Shown: positions 1-9,540, numbered from the stretch's first letter. The stretch is DNA of 64,000 bases from Reichenbachiella agarivorans (GCF_025502585.1 NZ_CP106679.1:3193501-3257500), one strand, 5' to 3'. The notes: a model not told the origin generated them from the letters alone. Program-made: numbers and translations.

Positions 1-852
1 ACTGCTGTCTCCAGGATATCCATATACCTGAAAGGGGTCAGGAGTTCCTCTGCCGAGACTGATTTTGGTACCTTCAAAAAGACAAAGACTAGGGTAGAGG
101 TTGATTGCCTGGTCATTGGGTAGATTAGGAGAGGGAGCAATCGGTAGGCTGTATCCTAGGTCATGCGTCCAGTTTTGGAGAGGGATAATCTCGATATTGA
201 GCGTTTTTTTCGTACTCAGCCATTGTTCCCCAAGGATCATTTGGGCAAGTTCTCCAGCTGTCATCCCATATACTATAGGAATCGGATGCATGCCCACGAA
301 GGATTCAAATCCTGGTTGAAGCACTGGACCATCCACATAGTGCCCGTTGGGGTTGGGTCTGTCCAAGATGATGAATTGCACATCATTCTCAGCGCAGGCT
401 TCCATCATATAGTGCATGCTACTGATGTAGGTGTAGAACCGAGCACCCACATCCTGTATGTCATAGATTACAGCGTCGAGTCCAGCGAGCTGTTCAGGAC
501 TCGCTTTTTTGTTTTTGCCATAGAGAGAAATCACACGCAAACCTGTTTTTTCATCTCGGTCATCTTTGACCAGCTCGCCATTGCCTTGGTTGCCTCTGAA
601 CCCATGCTCTGGAGCAAATATCTTTTCTACCCGAATGCCTAATGATAGGAGAGTATCCACAAGGTGAGTCTGGTTGACATAGGAGGTATGATTGACGAGC
701 AATCCAACCTTCTTGTTCTGCAATAGGGGCAGGTACTTGTCAATTTGCTCAGCACCCAACACTATTTTGTCAGTCGATTTTTGCTGAGCGCTGCATGAGT
801 TGAGAGGAAAGCACAGCAGAAAGAGCCCAATCATCAAATAGTATTTCTTCAT
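1..852 (-). CDS. NamZ-like exo-beta-N-acetylmuramidase (DUF1343), 3' end outside the window
   Basis: The reading frame begins at the ATG at 852 and stays open to position 1, so 284 N-terminal residues are visible and the C-terminus is cut off. It opens with a hydrophobic signal segment and a CSA triplet near residue 20 that could be a lipobox. The motifs I recognise from the DUF1343/NamZ family are APEHGFRG near residue 80, the VGxRFYTY stretch near residue 135, and LDRPNPNG near residue 165. Known members release terminal MurNAc from peptidoglycan fragments in the periplasm, so a role in cell-wall turnover or recycling is inferred. It is divergent from the permease gene starting at 924. Confidence 0.85.
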   Translation of the reverse strand, partial: MKKYYLMIGLFLLCFPLNSCSAQQKSTDKIVLGAEQIDKYLPLLQNKKVGLLVNHTSYVNQTHLVDTLLSLGIRVEKIFAPEHGFRGNQGNGELVKDDRDEKTGLRVISLYGKNKKASPEQLAGLDAVIYDIQDVGARFYTYISSMHYMMEACAENDVQFIILDRPNPNGHYVDGPVLQPGFESFVGMHPIPIVYGMTAGELAQMILGEQWLSTKKTLNIEIIPLQNWTHDLGYSLPIAPSPNLPNDQAINLYPSLCLFEGTKISLGRGTPDPFQVYGYPGDSS

Positions 853-923
853 ATTGTCATGTGCGTTCATACAAAATTGGCTTAATTTACGTCCCAACAT
901 CAAAGTAGCAAGATTCTATCACA

Positions 924-2141
924 TTGAACTTTCCCTATTTCATATCTGGAAGATTATCTAAGGATGTCAATTCATCGTTTACCAGTATTATTTCAAAATT
1001 AGCAGTAGTTAGCATCACTTTGAGTCTTTCTGCTATGATTTTGGCTTATTTTATACTTGGAGGTTTTCAAAAGACGGTCAGAGATAAAATATACAATTTC
1101 AAAGGTCATCTTGAAATCACCAAATATACTTTGGGTTCTTCATTTGATGATAATTTTATCAGAGTAGACACGGATTTTATAGAGGGGCTGCATCACTACG
1201 AATTTGTGGATCACACCCAGTCCTTTGCCTACAAAGCAGGGATGCTCAAGACCCAAGAGGAAGTAGAAGGAGTGGGACTCAAGGGAGTGAGTCATGACTT
1301 TGATACATTGAGATTCAAAGAGAATATGGTAGAAGGCAGATTTATAGCTTTTACCGATTCTGCATATTCCAAAGAAGTAGTACTGAGTAGACGCATCGCT
1401 AACAAACTCAGGCTGCACGTAGGAGACAAGGTGACGGTTTATTTCGTCCAAAATCCTCCTAAATTTAGAAGGTTGGAAATCGTAGGTTTGTATGAGACGG
1501 GGTTGGAAGAAATAGACAAATCCATGGTGCTGGCTGATATTGATTTGATCAGAAGGTTGAACAATTGGGATGATACCCAAGTCGGAGGTGTGGAGATATT
1601 TGTCAAGGATGGGTATGATATGGATCAAGCAGAGGAGACCATGTATGCTGATCTAGATTCATACTTATATGTAGACAAGGTAAAAGAAAAGTACATGCAG
1701 ATATTTGATTGGTTGGATTTGCTTAGTCAAAATGTATCTGTTTTTCTCATTTTGATACTCGTCGTGGCGTGTTTCAACATGGTGTCTATCTTACTGATTC
1801 TCATTATGGAGCGAACCTATATGATAGGTGTATTCCAGGCGATAGGAGCGACACGTCAACAGATCAAAAGGGTATTCTTATACAATGGAATGCGTTTGGT
1901 TTTGCAGGGTTTGTTGTTTGGCAATGGTGCAGCACTTTTGTTTGCTTTTGTCCAAGATCGCTTTCATTTGATTCCGTTGGATCCGGTCAATTATTACATG
2001 AGCTTTGTCCCTATCCAATGGAATTTTGAGGCACTGATTTATTTGAATGCCTTGACTTTTGTGATTGTTTTGTTGGCCTTGCGTATCCCGCTGATGGTGA
2101 TTACCAAAGTCAACCCAGTCACTGCGTTGAAATTCGATTGA
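924..2141 (+). CDS. LolC/LolE-like ABC transporter permease (FtsX/MacB family)
   Basis: This 405-residue membrane protein has the FtsX-family layout: one N-terminal membrane helix (about residues 22-46), a large extracytoplasmic domain (about 50-270), then three C-terminal helices (about 273-300, 322-345, 370-392). The C-terminal segment MERTYMIGVFQAIGAT matches the conserved permease signature. Family members extract lipoproteins or drive mechanotransmission with a cytoplasmic ATPase; no ATPase gene is adjacent. The start is a TTG: an in-frame stop at 906-908 excludes a longer form, and no earlier ATG exists. It lies 51 bp before the sigma factor gene. Lipoprotein release is the likeliest role, but the substrate is inferred. 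Confidence 0.82.
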   Translation: MNFPYFISGRLSKDVNSSFTSIISKLAVVSITLSLSAMILAYFILGGFQKTVRDKIYNFKGHLEITKYTLGSSFDDNFIRVDTDFIEGLHHYEFVDHTQSFAYKAGMLKTQEEVEGVGLKGVSHDFDTLRFKENMVEGRFIAFTDSAYSKEVVLSRRIANKLRLHVGDKVTVYFVQNPPKFRRLEIVGLYETGLEEIDKSMVLADIDLIRRLNNWDDTQVGGVEIFVKDGYDMDQAEETMYADLDSYLYVDKVKEKYMQIFDWLDLLSQNVSVFLILILVVACFNMVSILLILIMERTYMIGVFQAIGATRQQIKRVFLYNGMRLVLQGLLFGNGAALLFAFVQDRFHLIPLDPVNYYMSFVPIQWNFEALIYLNALTFVIVLLALRIPLMVITKVNPVTALKFD

Positions 2142-2192
2142 CGATTTCAAGGCGATAAGTAACATTTAGCAAGATTATACGATAGTACACAA

Positions 2193-2780
2193 GTGCAAAT
2201 ATCAGAAGAAGACATATTAGGGCGAATAGCGAGTGATGATCAAGGCGCCTTTGAGCAGATATTCAGGTTGTATTACAAGGATCTTTCTAGATACTGTCTC
2301 AAATATGTCAGAGATGAACATGTGGCAGAAGAATTGGTACAAGAGGTCTTTATCAATATCTGGGATCGTCGCTATTCACTGAAGATCAATACTTCAGTCA
2401 AGGCCTACCTATTTACGGCTGTTCGAAACCGCTCCTTTAATTATATCAAGCTTCAGATTCCCAAAGAGCAAAGGAAGGTAGATGTGGACGGAATGGTTGA
2501 TCTGAGCGGTTCTTTGTCTGAAAACAGAGAAGAAGAGTTAGAGTTTGAGGAATTGCAAGTTTATGTGCAAAATGCTATCGACTCATTGCCTCCCAAATGC
2601 CAGCTGATCTTTAATCTGAGCCGCAACGCTGGCATGAGTTACAAAGAGATAGCAGAAGAATTGGACTTGTCAGTTAAAACAGTGGAAAATCAAGTGGGAT
2701 TGGCTTTGAAAAAATTGAGGGTACAGCTTCATCCTATTTGGGACAAAGTATTCGTTATGATAGTCTTAAATTTTTTGTGA
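2193..2780 (+). CDS. ECF RNA polymerase sigma factor, FecI-like (Bacteroidota type)
   Basis: The protein is 195 residues, the usual ECF length. Sigma-70 region 2 is visible at about residues 22-90 (LYYKDLSRYCLKYVRDEHVAEELVQEVF), and region 4 at about 130-180 (LPPKCQLIFNLSR, then MSYKEIAEELDLSVKTVENQ). The start is a GTG. A FecR gene follows 53 bp downstream, then a TonB receptor with an STN domain. That is the standard cell-surface-signalling order in which receptor occupancy is relayed through FecR to free the sigma factor. The ligand cannot be read from the sequence. Confidence 0.9.
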   Translation: MQISEEDILGRIASDDQGAFEQIFRLYYKDLSRYCLKYVRDEHVAEELVQEVFINIWDRRYSLKINTSVKAYLFTAVRNRSFNYIKLQIPKEQRKVDVDGMVDLSGSLSENREEELEFEELQVYVQNAIDSLPPKCQLIFNLSRNAGMSYKEIAEELDLSVKTVENQVGLALKKLRVQLHPIWDKVFVMIVLNFL

Positions 2781-2783
2781 AAA

Positions 2784-2800
2784 TTATCGGGTAAGATTGG
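2784..2800 (+). promoter_or_regulatory. candidate ECF-dependent promoter element before fecR (locus 1)
   Basis: TTATCGGGTAAGATTGG lies four bases after the sigma factor stop codon and 34 bp before the FecR start. It resembles TTATCAGGGTAAAAA found before the second FecR gene (39784-39798, minus strand) and before a repeat-protein gene (36663-36677, minus strand). The shared core is TTATC(A)GGGTAA. Position and conservation suggest an autoregulated sigma-factor recognition element. This is inference; no transcript start is known. Confidence 0.4.
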
Positions 2801-2833
2801 GGGATGATGCAAAACTGATTGACCTACAAGTGA

Positions 2834-3805
2834 ATGATGGAAAGTATGCAAAATATCGAGCTGAAAATACAGCAATATCTGAGCGGAGAGTTATCCCAGG
2901 AGGAGAAGGCAGAAGTGTTGGATTGGGCAAATTCGTCTGAAGCTAATCAAGCCATGCTTGATAAATACAGCAAACTCTATGATCTATCAGTGGTGGATTG
3001 TGATTCGTTCCATCCTGATGTCGACAAGGCTTGGTGTTTGGTACAAAGCAAGTTAGTCCCCAAAGCGAAACAATTTTTCTTGTTTTCCCCAACAGTGTAC
3101 AAGATTGCCGCTGCGGTGGTAATGGCAGTGGGTCTTGCTTTCTTTTCGGTTTCGTATTTTCTACAACCCAATTTGATAGCACTCAAAACTGGAGAAGGGG
3201 AAGTGATTCAGGTAGTGTTGCCAGATGGTACAGAAGTAATTGTCAATGAAAAGTCTTCCTTTAAATACCCTGAAGAGTTTGGAGAGGGGTCTAGGAAAGT
3301 TTACTTGTATGGGCAAGCGTTTTTCAATGTGGCAAGAGATGAAGCACACAGTTTTAAAATTATTGGATTGTCTACAGTTACGGAAGTATTGGGGACCTCA
3401 TTTGATTTGATAGCCAAAAGAACATACAATCATATTAATGTTGTGTCAGGTCAGGTATCTTTTAAATCCAAGGAGACGAACAAGAAAGTGGTCTTGTCTA
3501 TGGATGAAAGAGCCGTATATACTGAATCTAAAATGGAAGTCTTTCAAGGACTTGATAATAGTACCTTAGCATGGAGATTAGGAGAGCTAAACTTTCAAAG
3601 TGCTCCTTTGGCACAGGTTGCTGCAGTTTTAGAAAAGCACTACAATGTCAAAATTAGGTTGGAAGGCAATATTGGAGCCTGCTTGATCACTTCCAAATTT
3701 CAAGGGAAAACCATAGAAGAAGTATTGTCAATTCTAAAACTAATAGCCAACATAGAATCGTCTCAAGAGGGAAATTTATTGATTCTTTCTGGACCAAGCT
3801 GCTAA
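2834..3805 (+). CDS. FecR-family anti-sigma regulator
   Basis: This 323-residue protein has the Bacteroidota FecR layout. A cytoplasmic N-terminal segment (about 1-78) contains the IQQYLSGELSQEE motif, followed by one membrane helix (about 85-108). A periplasmic FecR domain carries VLPDGTEVIVNEKSSFKYPE, GSRKVYLYGQAFFNV and VLGTSFDL. The C-terminal STN-interacting region is about 240-320. It is expected to hold the sigma factor encoded at 2193-2780 and respond to the STN domain of the receptor at 3918-6563. Several ATGs are clustered at the start (2834, 2837, 2846); the first was kept. Confidence 0.9.
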   Translation: MMESMQNIELKIQQYLSGELSQEEKAEVLDWANSSEANQAMLDKYSKLYDLSVVDCDSFHPDVDKAWCLVQSKLVPKAKQFFLFSPTVYKIAAAVVMAVGLAFFSVSYFLQPNLIALKTGEGEVIQVVLPDGTEVIVNEKSSFKYPEEFGEGSRKVYLYGQAFFNVARDEAHSFKIIGLSTVTEVLGTSFDLIAKRTYNHINVVSGQVSFKSKETNKKVVLSMDERAVYTESKMEVFQGLDNSTLAWRLGELNFQSAPLAQVAAVLEKHYNVKIRLEGNIGACLITSKFQGKTIEEVLSILKLIANIESSQEGNLLILSGPSC

Positions 3806-3857
3806 GTAGCAGTTTATCACTATATTTCGTCAATATCGATACATTCATTACTCTTTG

Positions 3858-3889
3858 TTGAATTGATACTCAATCCTTGTATAAATTTG
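3858..3889 (+). promoter_or_regulatory. candidate housekeeping promoter for the first TonB receptor
   Basis: TTG at 3858-3860 and TAAATTTG at 3882-3889 are separated by 21 bp. This matches the known Bacteroidota pattern of a -33 TTG and a -7 TAnnTTTG box. It lies 28 bp before the TTG start of the receptor at 3918, so the receptor may be transcribed independently of FecR. No mapped start supports this. Confidence 0.4.
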
Positions 3890-3917
3890 ATCTCAAATCG
3901 AATTTGTAGCGACAGGA

Positions 3918-6563
3918 TTGAGAAAAACATACCTTCTAACCCTATTTATTTTATTACTCTCTCTTCCCAGTGAGATTTGTGCCCAAATTGATGTCCTCAA
4001 TCAAGAAATTGTACTGTCCAAAAAAAAGTATCAAGTGAGGACATTGTTGGAAAGGGTACTCCCTGCACATAACATATCGATTTCCTATCACGACAACATT
4101 GTCCCGCTGGACAAGTCAATCGTATTTGACTCCAAAATCACTAGGTTGAAATTCATCTTAACCAAGATCTGTGAGAATGAAAATTTGAATTATGAAGTTG
4201 TCAATGATCAGATTGTTTTAAAGTATTATGAACGACCTAAGAGCGAATACAAATACACGATCGATGGGGTCATCAAAGACATCGAATCTGGTGAGATACT
4301 GATCGGGGCATCGGTATATATCAAAGAAATAGCCTCGGGAGTATCCTCCAACGCCTACGGATATTATTCATTGACCTTGCCTAGAGGTAAATATGAGGTA
4401 GAAGTGCGGTACATAGGTTATGAAACGAAGTATTTCAGTATCGACATGTTCAAGAATGTCAACAATGACATAGAACTCAAACCTCAATCCATAGAAATGG
4501 AAAGTTTGCAAATCGATGAAAGAAATCCGATGGATATCAAGGCTCATAGCATTTTGTCAAGCACCAATCGGATAGATATGGAGATGGCTGAGCGAATACC
4601 CTATTTGGGAGAGGTAGATGTTTTTCAAGGATCATTGCTGTTGCCAGGTATTACCAATATAGGTGAAGGCGTGTCAGGAGTGAATGTGAGAGGAGGTAGC
4701 TCGGATCAAAATTTGGTCATGTTGGACGAGGCAGTGCTATACAGTTCCAATCATTTTTTTGGATTGATTTCAGTTTTTAATCCAGATGCTGTCAGTGATG
4801 TGGAGATTTTGAAAGGGGATTTCCCAGCCAAATATGGAGGAAGAAACTCTTCGGTCATGCACGTACGTCAAAAAGAAGGGAATGAGAATGATTTTCACGT
4901 TTCTGGAGGTTTGGGATTGATTACTAGCAGATTGATGGTAGAAGGTCCAGCCTTGGATCAAAAACTTACTTATTTGTTTTCAGCACGGAGTACTTTTTGG
5001 GACTTGATATTGAGGAATCTTAGTGACCCATTGTTCAATGACATCAGAGCTAATTTTCAAGATGTGAACGGAAAATTTAAGTACAACATCAATTCAAACA
5101 ACAAAGTCTATTTGTCTGGCTATTGGGGAGCAGATGCGACCAAGTATGGTACCGATGCTTTGCAGAAGTGGGGCAATTCAATTTCATCGTTGAGATGGAA
5201 TCATATATGGAAGAACAAGCATTTTTTTAATACAACCTTTTATCACAGTGGCTATCGCTACAGTGTCATCGAAACTCAGGAATTTAGAGATTATGAAGGA
5301 CGAGCCACGATCAATGATTATGCTTTGAAAATGGATGTGACTAGCTATCTTAACCCTAGAAATATACTAGACTGGGGAGTGAGTGCGATATGGCATGATT
5401 TGTTGCCTGGTGAATTGGTCTCAGGTAGTTTGGATACCTCTGGTGATGATGTTTCACTTCCAGATGAGAGAGGGTTGGAGTCAGCCATTTATGTTTCTTC
5501 TGAAAACCGGATTGGGAGTAGATTGACTTCTTCTTTAGGTTTCCGATTGACCAATTTTCGTAACCAGGGAGCTTCCGATGTCTATGTATATCAGGAAAAT
5601 CAACCAAAGAGCCATGCAACAATAGTCGATACACTGCGAGCCAATACGAAAGAGAATGTGAAAAGCTACTGGAGGCTATTACCTAGAGGTACTTTGAAGT
5701 TTCAATTGGGAGAGAACTCATCTACCAAGTTGAGTTACACCAGTTCTATTCAATACATGCACTTGTTGTCCAATACTACGTCTCCTTCTTCGTCAGATGC
5801 TTGGGTAATGAGTGGATACAACATTCTGCCCACTTTTATGCAGCAGTACACTACTGGTATATATCGGTACTTTCCTTTGATTGATATGAATGCCTCTGTT
5901 GAGTTGTATTATAGGAATTCTGAAGATGTGGTTGAGTACAAGAATGGAGCGAACTTGGTTTTCAATCAAACAGTAGAAACAGAGTTGATCTATGGTTCAG
6001 AAAGAGCCTATGGGGTGGAGTTTTTTGTAAAGAAGACTTTTGGTAGATGGACGGGTTGGGCTGGATATACCTTGTCCAAAGTTGAGAGGAAGTTTGAAAA
6101 CAAGTTTGAAGAGTTGGAAATCAATGAAGGAAACTATTATCCTTCTGATTATGATCGGACACATGATTTTGCACTGACAGTTGTTTTTGAGATGAACAAG
6201 CGTTGGTCAATTTCTTCCAACTTTGTGTACTACACAGGACGGCCGTATTCGTTTCCAGACTCTAAATATGAGATAGACGGGATATTGGTGCCTAATTACC
6301 CAGATCGAAACCATGACAGATTGAGTAATTATCACCGCTTAGATCTGGCAGCTACCTATCAAATCAGTCCGTACAAGAAATCAGGAGAAAAGAGAAAGTA
6401 TGAATCGGACTTGGTGTTTTCTGTATATAACCTCTATGGTAGGAAAAATACACAAGCCTACTTTTTTACAGCAGATGAAGACAATCCTAATCAATCTTCT
6501 ACTCAGAAATTGTCTGTTTTGGCTTTCCCTGTTCCTTCAATCACATACAATTTTAGGTTTTGA
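3918..6563 (+). CDS. TonB-dependent outer-membrane receptor with N-terminal STN domain
   Basis: The 881-residue protein has a signal peptide (about 1-22), an STN signalling domain (about 35-107), a CarboxypepD-like beta domain (about 113-195), a plug (about 205-335, with NVRGGSSDQNLVMLDEAV) and a beta barrel ending in a C-terminal phenylalanine. STN domains talk to FecR proteins, which fits the two genes upstream. The start is a TTG at 3918, chosen because the signal peptide begins there. The adjacent DUF4249 lipoprotein gene starts three bases after the stop and is the usual partner of this receptor class. The transported ligand is unknown. Confidence 0.88.
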   Translation: MRKTYLLTLFILLLSLPSEICAQIDVLNQEIVLSKKKYQVRTLLERVLPAHNISISYHDNIVPLDKSIVFDSKITRLKFILTKICENENLNYEVVNDQIVLKYYERPKSEYKYTIDGVIKDIESGEILIGASVYIKEIASGVSSNAYGYYSLTLPRGKYEVEVRYIGYETKYFSIDMFKNVNNDIELKPQSIEMESLQIDERNPMDIKAHSILSSTNRIDMEMAERIPYLGEVDVFQGSLLLPGITNIGEGVSGVNVRGGSSDQNLVMLDEAVLYSSNHFFGLISVFNPDAVSDVEILKGDFPAKYGGRNSSVMHVRQKEGNENDFHVSGGLGLITSRLMVEGPALDQKLTYLFSARSTFWDLILRNLSDPLFNDIRANFQDVNGKFKYNINSNNKVYLSGYWGADATKYGTDALQKWGNSISSLRWNHIWKNKHFFNTTFYHSGYRYSVIETQEFRDYEGRATINDYALKMDVTSYLNPRNILDWGVSAIWHDLLPGELVSGSLDTSGDDVSLPDERGLESAIYVSSENRIGSRLTSSLGFRLTNFRNQGASDVYVYQENQPKSHATIVDTLRANTKENVKSYWRLLPRGTLKFQLGENSSTKLSYTSSIQYMHLLSNTTSPSSSDAWVMSGYNILPTFMQQYTTGIYRYFPLIDMNASVELYYRNSEDVVEYKNGANLVFNQTVETELIYGSERAYGVEFFVKKTFGRWTGWAGYTLSKVERKFENKFEELEINEGNYYPSDYDRTHDFALTVVFEMNKRWSISSNFVYYTGRPYSFPDSKYEIDGILVPNYPDRNHDRLSNYHRLDLAATYQISPYKKSGEKRKYESDLVFSVYNLYGRKNTQAYFFTADEDNPNQSSTQKLSVLAFPVPSITYNFRF

Positions 6564-6565
6564 TC

Positions 6566-7420
6566 ATGAAGTTTACCCAATACATAAGGTTGATTGTTGT
6601 CGGAGTGTTATGGTCTCTTGCAGGATGCATTGAACCTGTTTCGCTGGAGTTAGGTTCTGGTCAATCCGATTTTGTGGTTTTTGGATGGTTGACCAATCAG
6701 GATGAGCAATACCAAATTAGTTTGACGAAAAGTAATGGGTTTAATGACAGGGAAGCTTACCCCCTGGTTAATGATGCGCAGGTATATGTTTACTCAGGAT
6801 CTGGAGCTAGATATCGTTTTGTGGAAGAGAAGAATTCGGGTATATACTTTCCTGAAGATGATGGATTCATAGGTGAAGTAGGAGAGAGTTACCTCTTGTA
6901 TGTGATCGTTGAGGAAGATACTTTAGTATCTACGACAGAGTATCTTATGCCCCTACCAAAAATTGATTCCTCATTTGTCAGTTTCGTTGTGGACCCTAGT
7001 CGTTTTGAGGTACAGGAGAATCAAGCAAATTACTATGTGTCTGCGATGATCCAAGATCAACCTAATGTTAGGAATTATTTCAGATGGAAAGTGTATGTCA
7101 ACGGTGTCTTGAGGAATACACCCTCAGAGTTGGTTCTCTTTGATGATTTGTTTTTGGATGGCAATAGGTTCCGAGTAGATGCCAACAATGTGCTGTTTAA
7201 GAAGGGAGACTCCGTCAGTGTGGTTCAATATTCCTTGTCAGAGCAGGCATATAACTATTATGTACAACTCAAGGGTCAAACAGATAATAGTACGCTGACA
7301 CCAAACGCAAAACCAAGTATACTAGAAGGAAATATTAGTAGTCTGAGTTCTCCTGAAATCCAAGTGTTTGGATATTTTGGAGCTTCTGAGGCTCAAGTTG
7401 TTTCAGGAATCCAGCAGTAG
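6566..7420 (+). CDS. DUF4249-family outer-membrane lipoprotein
   Basis: The protein has 284 residues from the ATG at 6566. A TTG six bases earlier overlaps the receptor stop and is less likely. A signal segment ends in a lipobox (LAGC, cysteine near residue 20). The region after it shows the DUF4249 pattern, with early VVFGWLTNQDEQYQISLTKS and later LVNDAQVYVYSG. This family is routinely encoded directly after STN-containing TonB receptors in Bacteroidota and probably forms a surface lid or accessory ligand binder. That role is inferred from position. Confidence 0.8.
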   Translation: MKFTQYIRLIVVGVLWSLAGCIEPVSLELGSGQSDFVVFGWLTNQDEQYQISLTKSNGFNDREAYPLVNDAQVYVYSGSGARYRFVEEKNSGIYFPEDDGFIGEVGESYLLYVIVEEDTLVSTTEYLMPLPKIDSSFVSFVVDPSRFEVQENQANYYVSAMIQDQPNVRNYFRWKVYVNGVLRNTPSELVLFDDLFLDGNRFRVDANNVLFKKGDSVSVVQYSLSEQAYNYYVQLKGQTDNSTLTPNAKPSILEGNISSLSSPEIQVFGYFGASEAQVVSGIQQ

Positions 7421-7511
7421 ATAGGTAAAATTCTTAAAATTCAAAATGAGATTTATGCTCATGTTTTTTAAATCTCAATCAATCAACTTTGCACAAACAA
7501 ACCTATCAAAG

Positions 7512-7631
7512 ATGAAGAATAGAAAGTTCGTGATGATGATGTTGGTATTGGTGTGTCTTCTAGTGATCAAGAAAGTGACCGATGACAATCAGACTGAGAA
7601 AAAGCACGCGGCTTCATTCACTTTGAGATAG
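7512..7631 (+). CDS. possible 39-residue membrane peptide
   Basis: From the ATG at 7512 the frame encodes a short basic start, a hydrophobic stretch (about residues 6-21) and a charged tail with an EKK run. An upstream CAACTTTGC at about 7487-7495 resembles a -7 box, which would place the transcript start shortly before this ATG rather than before the earlier ATG at 7446. I know no family. It could equally be chance in an AT-rich gap between convergent genes. Confidence 0.3.
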   Translation: MKNRKFVMMMLVLVCLLVIKKVTDDNQTEKKHAASFTLR

Positions 7632-7633
7632 AA

Positions 7634-8008
7634 TTAATTCTCTTTTTTCACGACCAGTGATTCATTGGCATACCCCAATGCATTGAAACGAATTCGTAGA
7701 TTTTGATCTTCATACAAGCTATCACATCTTAGTTTGTATTCAAAAAATTTTTCATTTCTATTGTGGAGCAGGATTTGATATGGTTTCCCAAGGATATCCA
7801 TTACTTCACTCTCTCTAAGTCCTGATAAAGTTTTATTTACTTCAGCAATCTGCTCAACGACTGTGTTTCTGTAATCTCCACAAGTTTTGATATCTTCCGC
7901 CCAAAGTGCTGAATCTATTGTAGTTTGCTCCAAATGTTGCTTGCCTCTGCAACTAAAAAGTAGGGCACAAAATATGAAGAAAACAATATACTGTTTAGTA
8001 GAATACAT
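7634..8008 (-). CDS. hypothetical lipoprotein (BamE/SmpA-like spacing)
   Basis: A 124-residue product with a signal segment and a lipobox at LLFSC (cysteine near residue 20). The middle reads LRESEVMDILGKPYQ, which recalls the GxxxxxVxxxLGxP turn of BamE/SmpA-type small outer-membrane lipoproteins. The likeness is only at motif level. It is convergent with the preceding small frame and divergent from the SPOR gene. Function is not assigned. Confidence 0.65.
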   Translation of the reverse strand: MYSTKQYIVFFIFCALLFSCRGKQHLEQTTIDSALWAEDIKTCGDYRNTVVEQIAEVNKTLSGLRESEVMDILGKPYQILLHNRNEKFFEYKLRCDSLYEDQNLRIRFNALGYANESLVVKKEN

Positions 8009-8132
8009 GTGGTTTTATGGGTTTAATTGATTGAAAAAGCTATTGATATTAGGTTAGATAAAATATTTTACCCAATTCAATAGTGCAATATTACTGGTAA
8101 TATTATTGTATTTTACAAAGCTTACGATTAAG

Positions 8133-8162
8133 TTGTAAAGTCAAATTAATTCTCTACATTTA
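8133..8162 (+). promoter_or_regulatory. candidate promoter of the SPOR-domain gene
   Basis: TTG at 8133-8135 and TACATTTA at 8155-8162 are spaced by 19 bp. They match the Bacteroidota -33/-7 pattern with one mismatch in the -7 box. The ATG at 8215 is about 50 bp downstream. The rest of the 8009-8214 gap is AT-rich and shows nothing else. Confidence 0.35.
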
Positions 8163-8214
8163 CTGACGAGAATTAATAATACAGTATTTTATAATATCAA
8201 CAATAAGATTGACT

Positions 8215-9513
8215 ATGGCTCAAGACAAGCTTAACCAAGGATCAGAGGAAGAAAAAAAATCGTCAAAAGATCTTTCCGATGATGATTTCGGGTTGCCTGA
8301 TTTAGAATTTGATGAATTACAAGAGTTGGATATGTCCTTTGATGATGAGGAGTCTGACGAAGAGATTTCATCTCCTGAAAAATCAAATACTAAGGTGCCA
8401 TTTTCTGGGTCTGATGACATAGACATGAGTGTACTTGATGATATTGATGTATCAGGGAGTTTTCATAGTGACATGGACGAAGGAGTTGATTTAGATTCTG
8501 TATTGGATGAAGGTATCGAAGAAGTTGAAGATGTTCTAGATAGTGCTCAGCTCATATCTGATCGTTTAGGTGATGATGAGGAAGAAGATTCATTGAGTAC
8601 AGATTTTGGAAGTAGCATGAATTATGACGATCTGTTAGGAGACTCAGATACGGGTGGTTCTATTTTCGAGAGTGATGATGTAGAAGACACTGCTGGTGCA
8701 AGTGATGATTTTGATGAACCAGTCATGTCAAGTGATGATTTATTGGCTAGTATTGATAGTCCAGATGATTTGGCTGCATTGGGGATTGCTGATGATGACG
8801 ATGACGAATTGGATTCTGGAGATTCATTGTTCTCTGCCGACATAGAATCAAGTGATTCTGATATTGACTCTTTGTTTGATGCTGATAGCGTATCATATGG
8901 ATCGTCCAATGATGATGACGATGATTTTTCCCCTTCCGATGATAAAAAATTGCCTGATAATTACAAGGCATATACTTATAATGAGTCTTCTGGAGGTTTC
9001 ACCAAAATCATCGTGATCGGTGTGGTAGTTATAGCTGTTATTGCTGCGGGAATGCTGTGGTTGTCTGGAGGACAAGATGCTGAAAAGAGCACAGTGGCAA
9101 AGACTGAGAAACAACCGCCTGTATTGAAGAAAGAAGTTGCCGAGCCTGTAGTGACTGAAGAAACTCCAGTCGTAGCTGAAAATGCAGAAGAAACGCTCGA
9201 ATCTACGACTGATAAACCAAAACCAAAATTGGCAGCAGCTAGCTCTGCCCCTGCAGGTCAGATTGAGAAAGTAAGCTCTAAGACAGGTCAGTCCTATGTG
9301 ATTATAGGTAGCTTTATTGATGAAGATTTGGCTATGGATTATGCAAATAAATTGAGTGCAGATGGCAAAGGAGTAAAAATCATTCAACCTTTTGGCGACT
9401 CAAAGAGATACAGAGTATCGGTGGCTGACTTTCCATCCTATGGAGATGCTGCTAGTCAATTGAATAGCTTTAAAGACGAATTTGGTTCGCAAGTTTGGGC
9501 ATTGAAATACTAA
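8215..9513 (+). CDS. SPOR-domain membrane protein with a long acidic N-terminal arm
   Basis: The protein has 432 residues from the ATG at 8215. Residues 1 to about 240 are dominated by Asp, Glu and Ser with repeated SDD and DDD clusters and no predicted fold. One membrane helix follows (about residues 264-285). A Pro/Glu/Lys-rich linker then leads to a C-terminal SPOR domain (about 355-432, beginning GQSYVIIGSF). SPOR domains bind denuded septal glycan, so a divisome or cell-wall role in the periplasm is likely, with the acidic arm in the cytoplasm. A terminator follows at 9541. The acidic arm is unusual in length. Confidence 0.8.
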   Translation: MAQDKLNQGSEEEKKSSKDLSDDDFGLPDLEFDELQELDMSFDDEESDEEISSPEKSNTKVPFSGSDDIDMSVLDDIDVSGSFHSDMDEGVDLDSVLDEGIEEVEDVLDSAQLISDRLGDDEEEDSLSTDFGSSMNYDDLLGDSDTGGSIFESDDVEDTAGASDDFDEPVMSSDDLLASIDSPDDLAALGIADDDDDELDSGDSLFSADIESSDSDIDSLFDADSVSYGSSNDDDDDFSPSDDKKLPDNYKAYTYNESSGGFTKIIVIGVVVIAVIAAGMLWLSGGQDAEKSTVAKTEKQPPVLKKEVAEPVVTEETPVVAENAEETLESTTDKPKPKLAAASSAPAGQIEKVSSKTGQSYVIIGSFIDEDLAMDYANKLSADGKGVKIIQPFGDSKRYRVSVADFPSYGDAASQLNSFKDEFGSQVWALKY

Positions 9514-9540
9514 TTTTAGTTAGATAAAAATATAAATTTA

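Noticed and set aside
163-642. 159-codon plus-strand frame
   Set aside because: It is antisense to the NamZ-like gene, which has clear family motifs.
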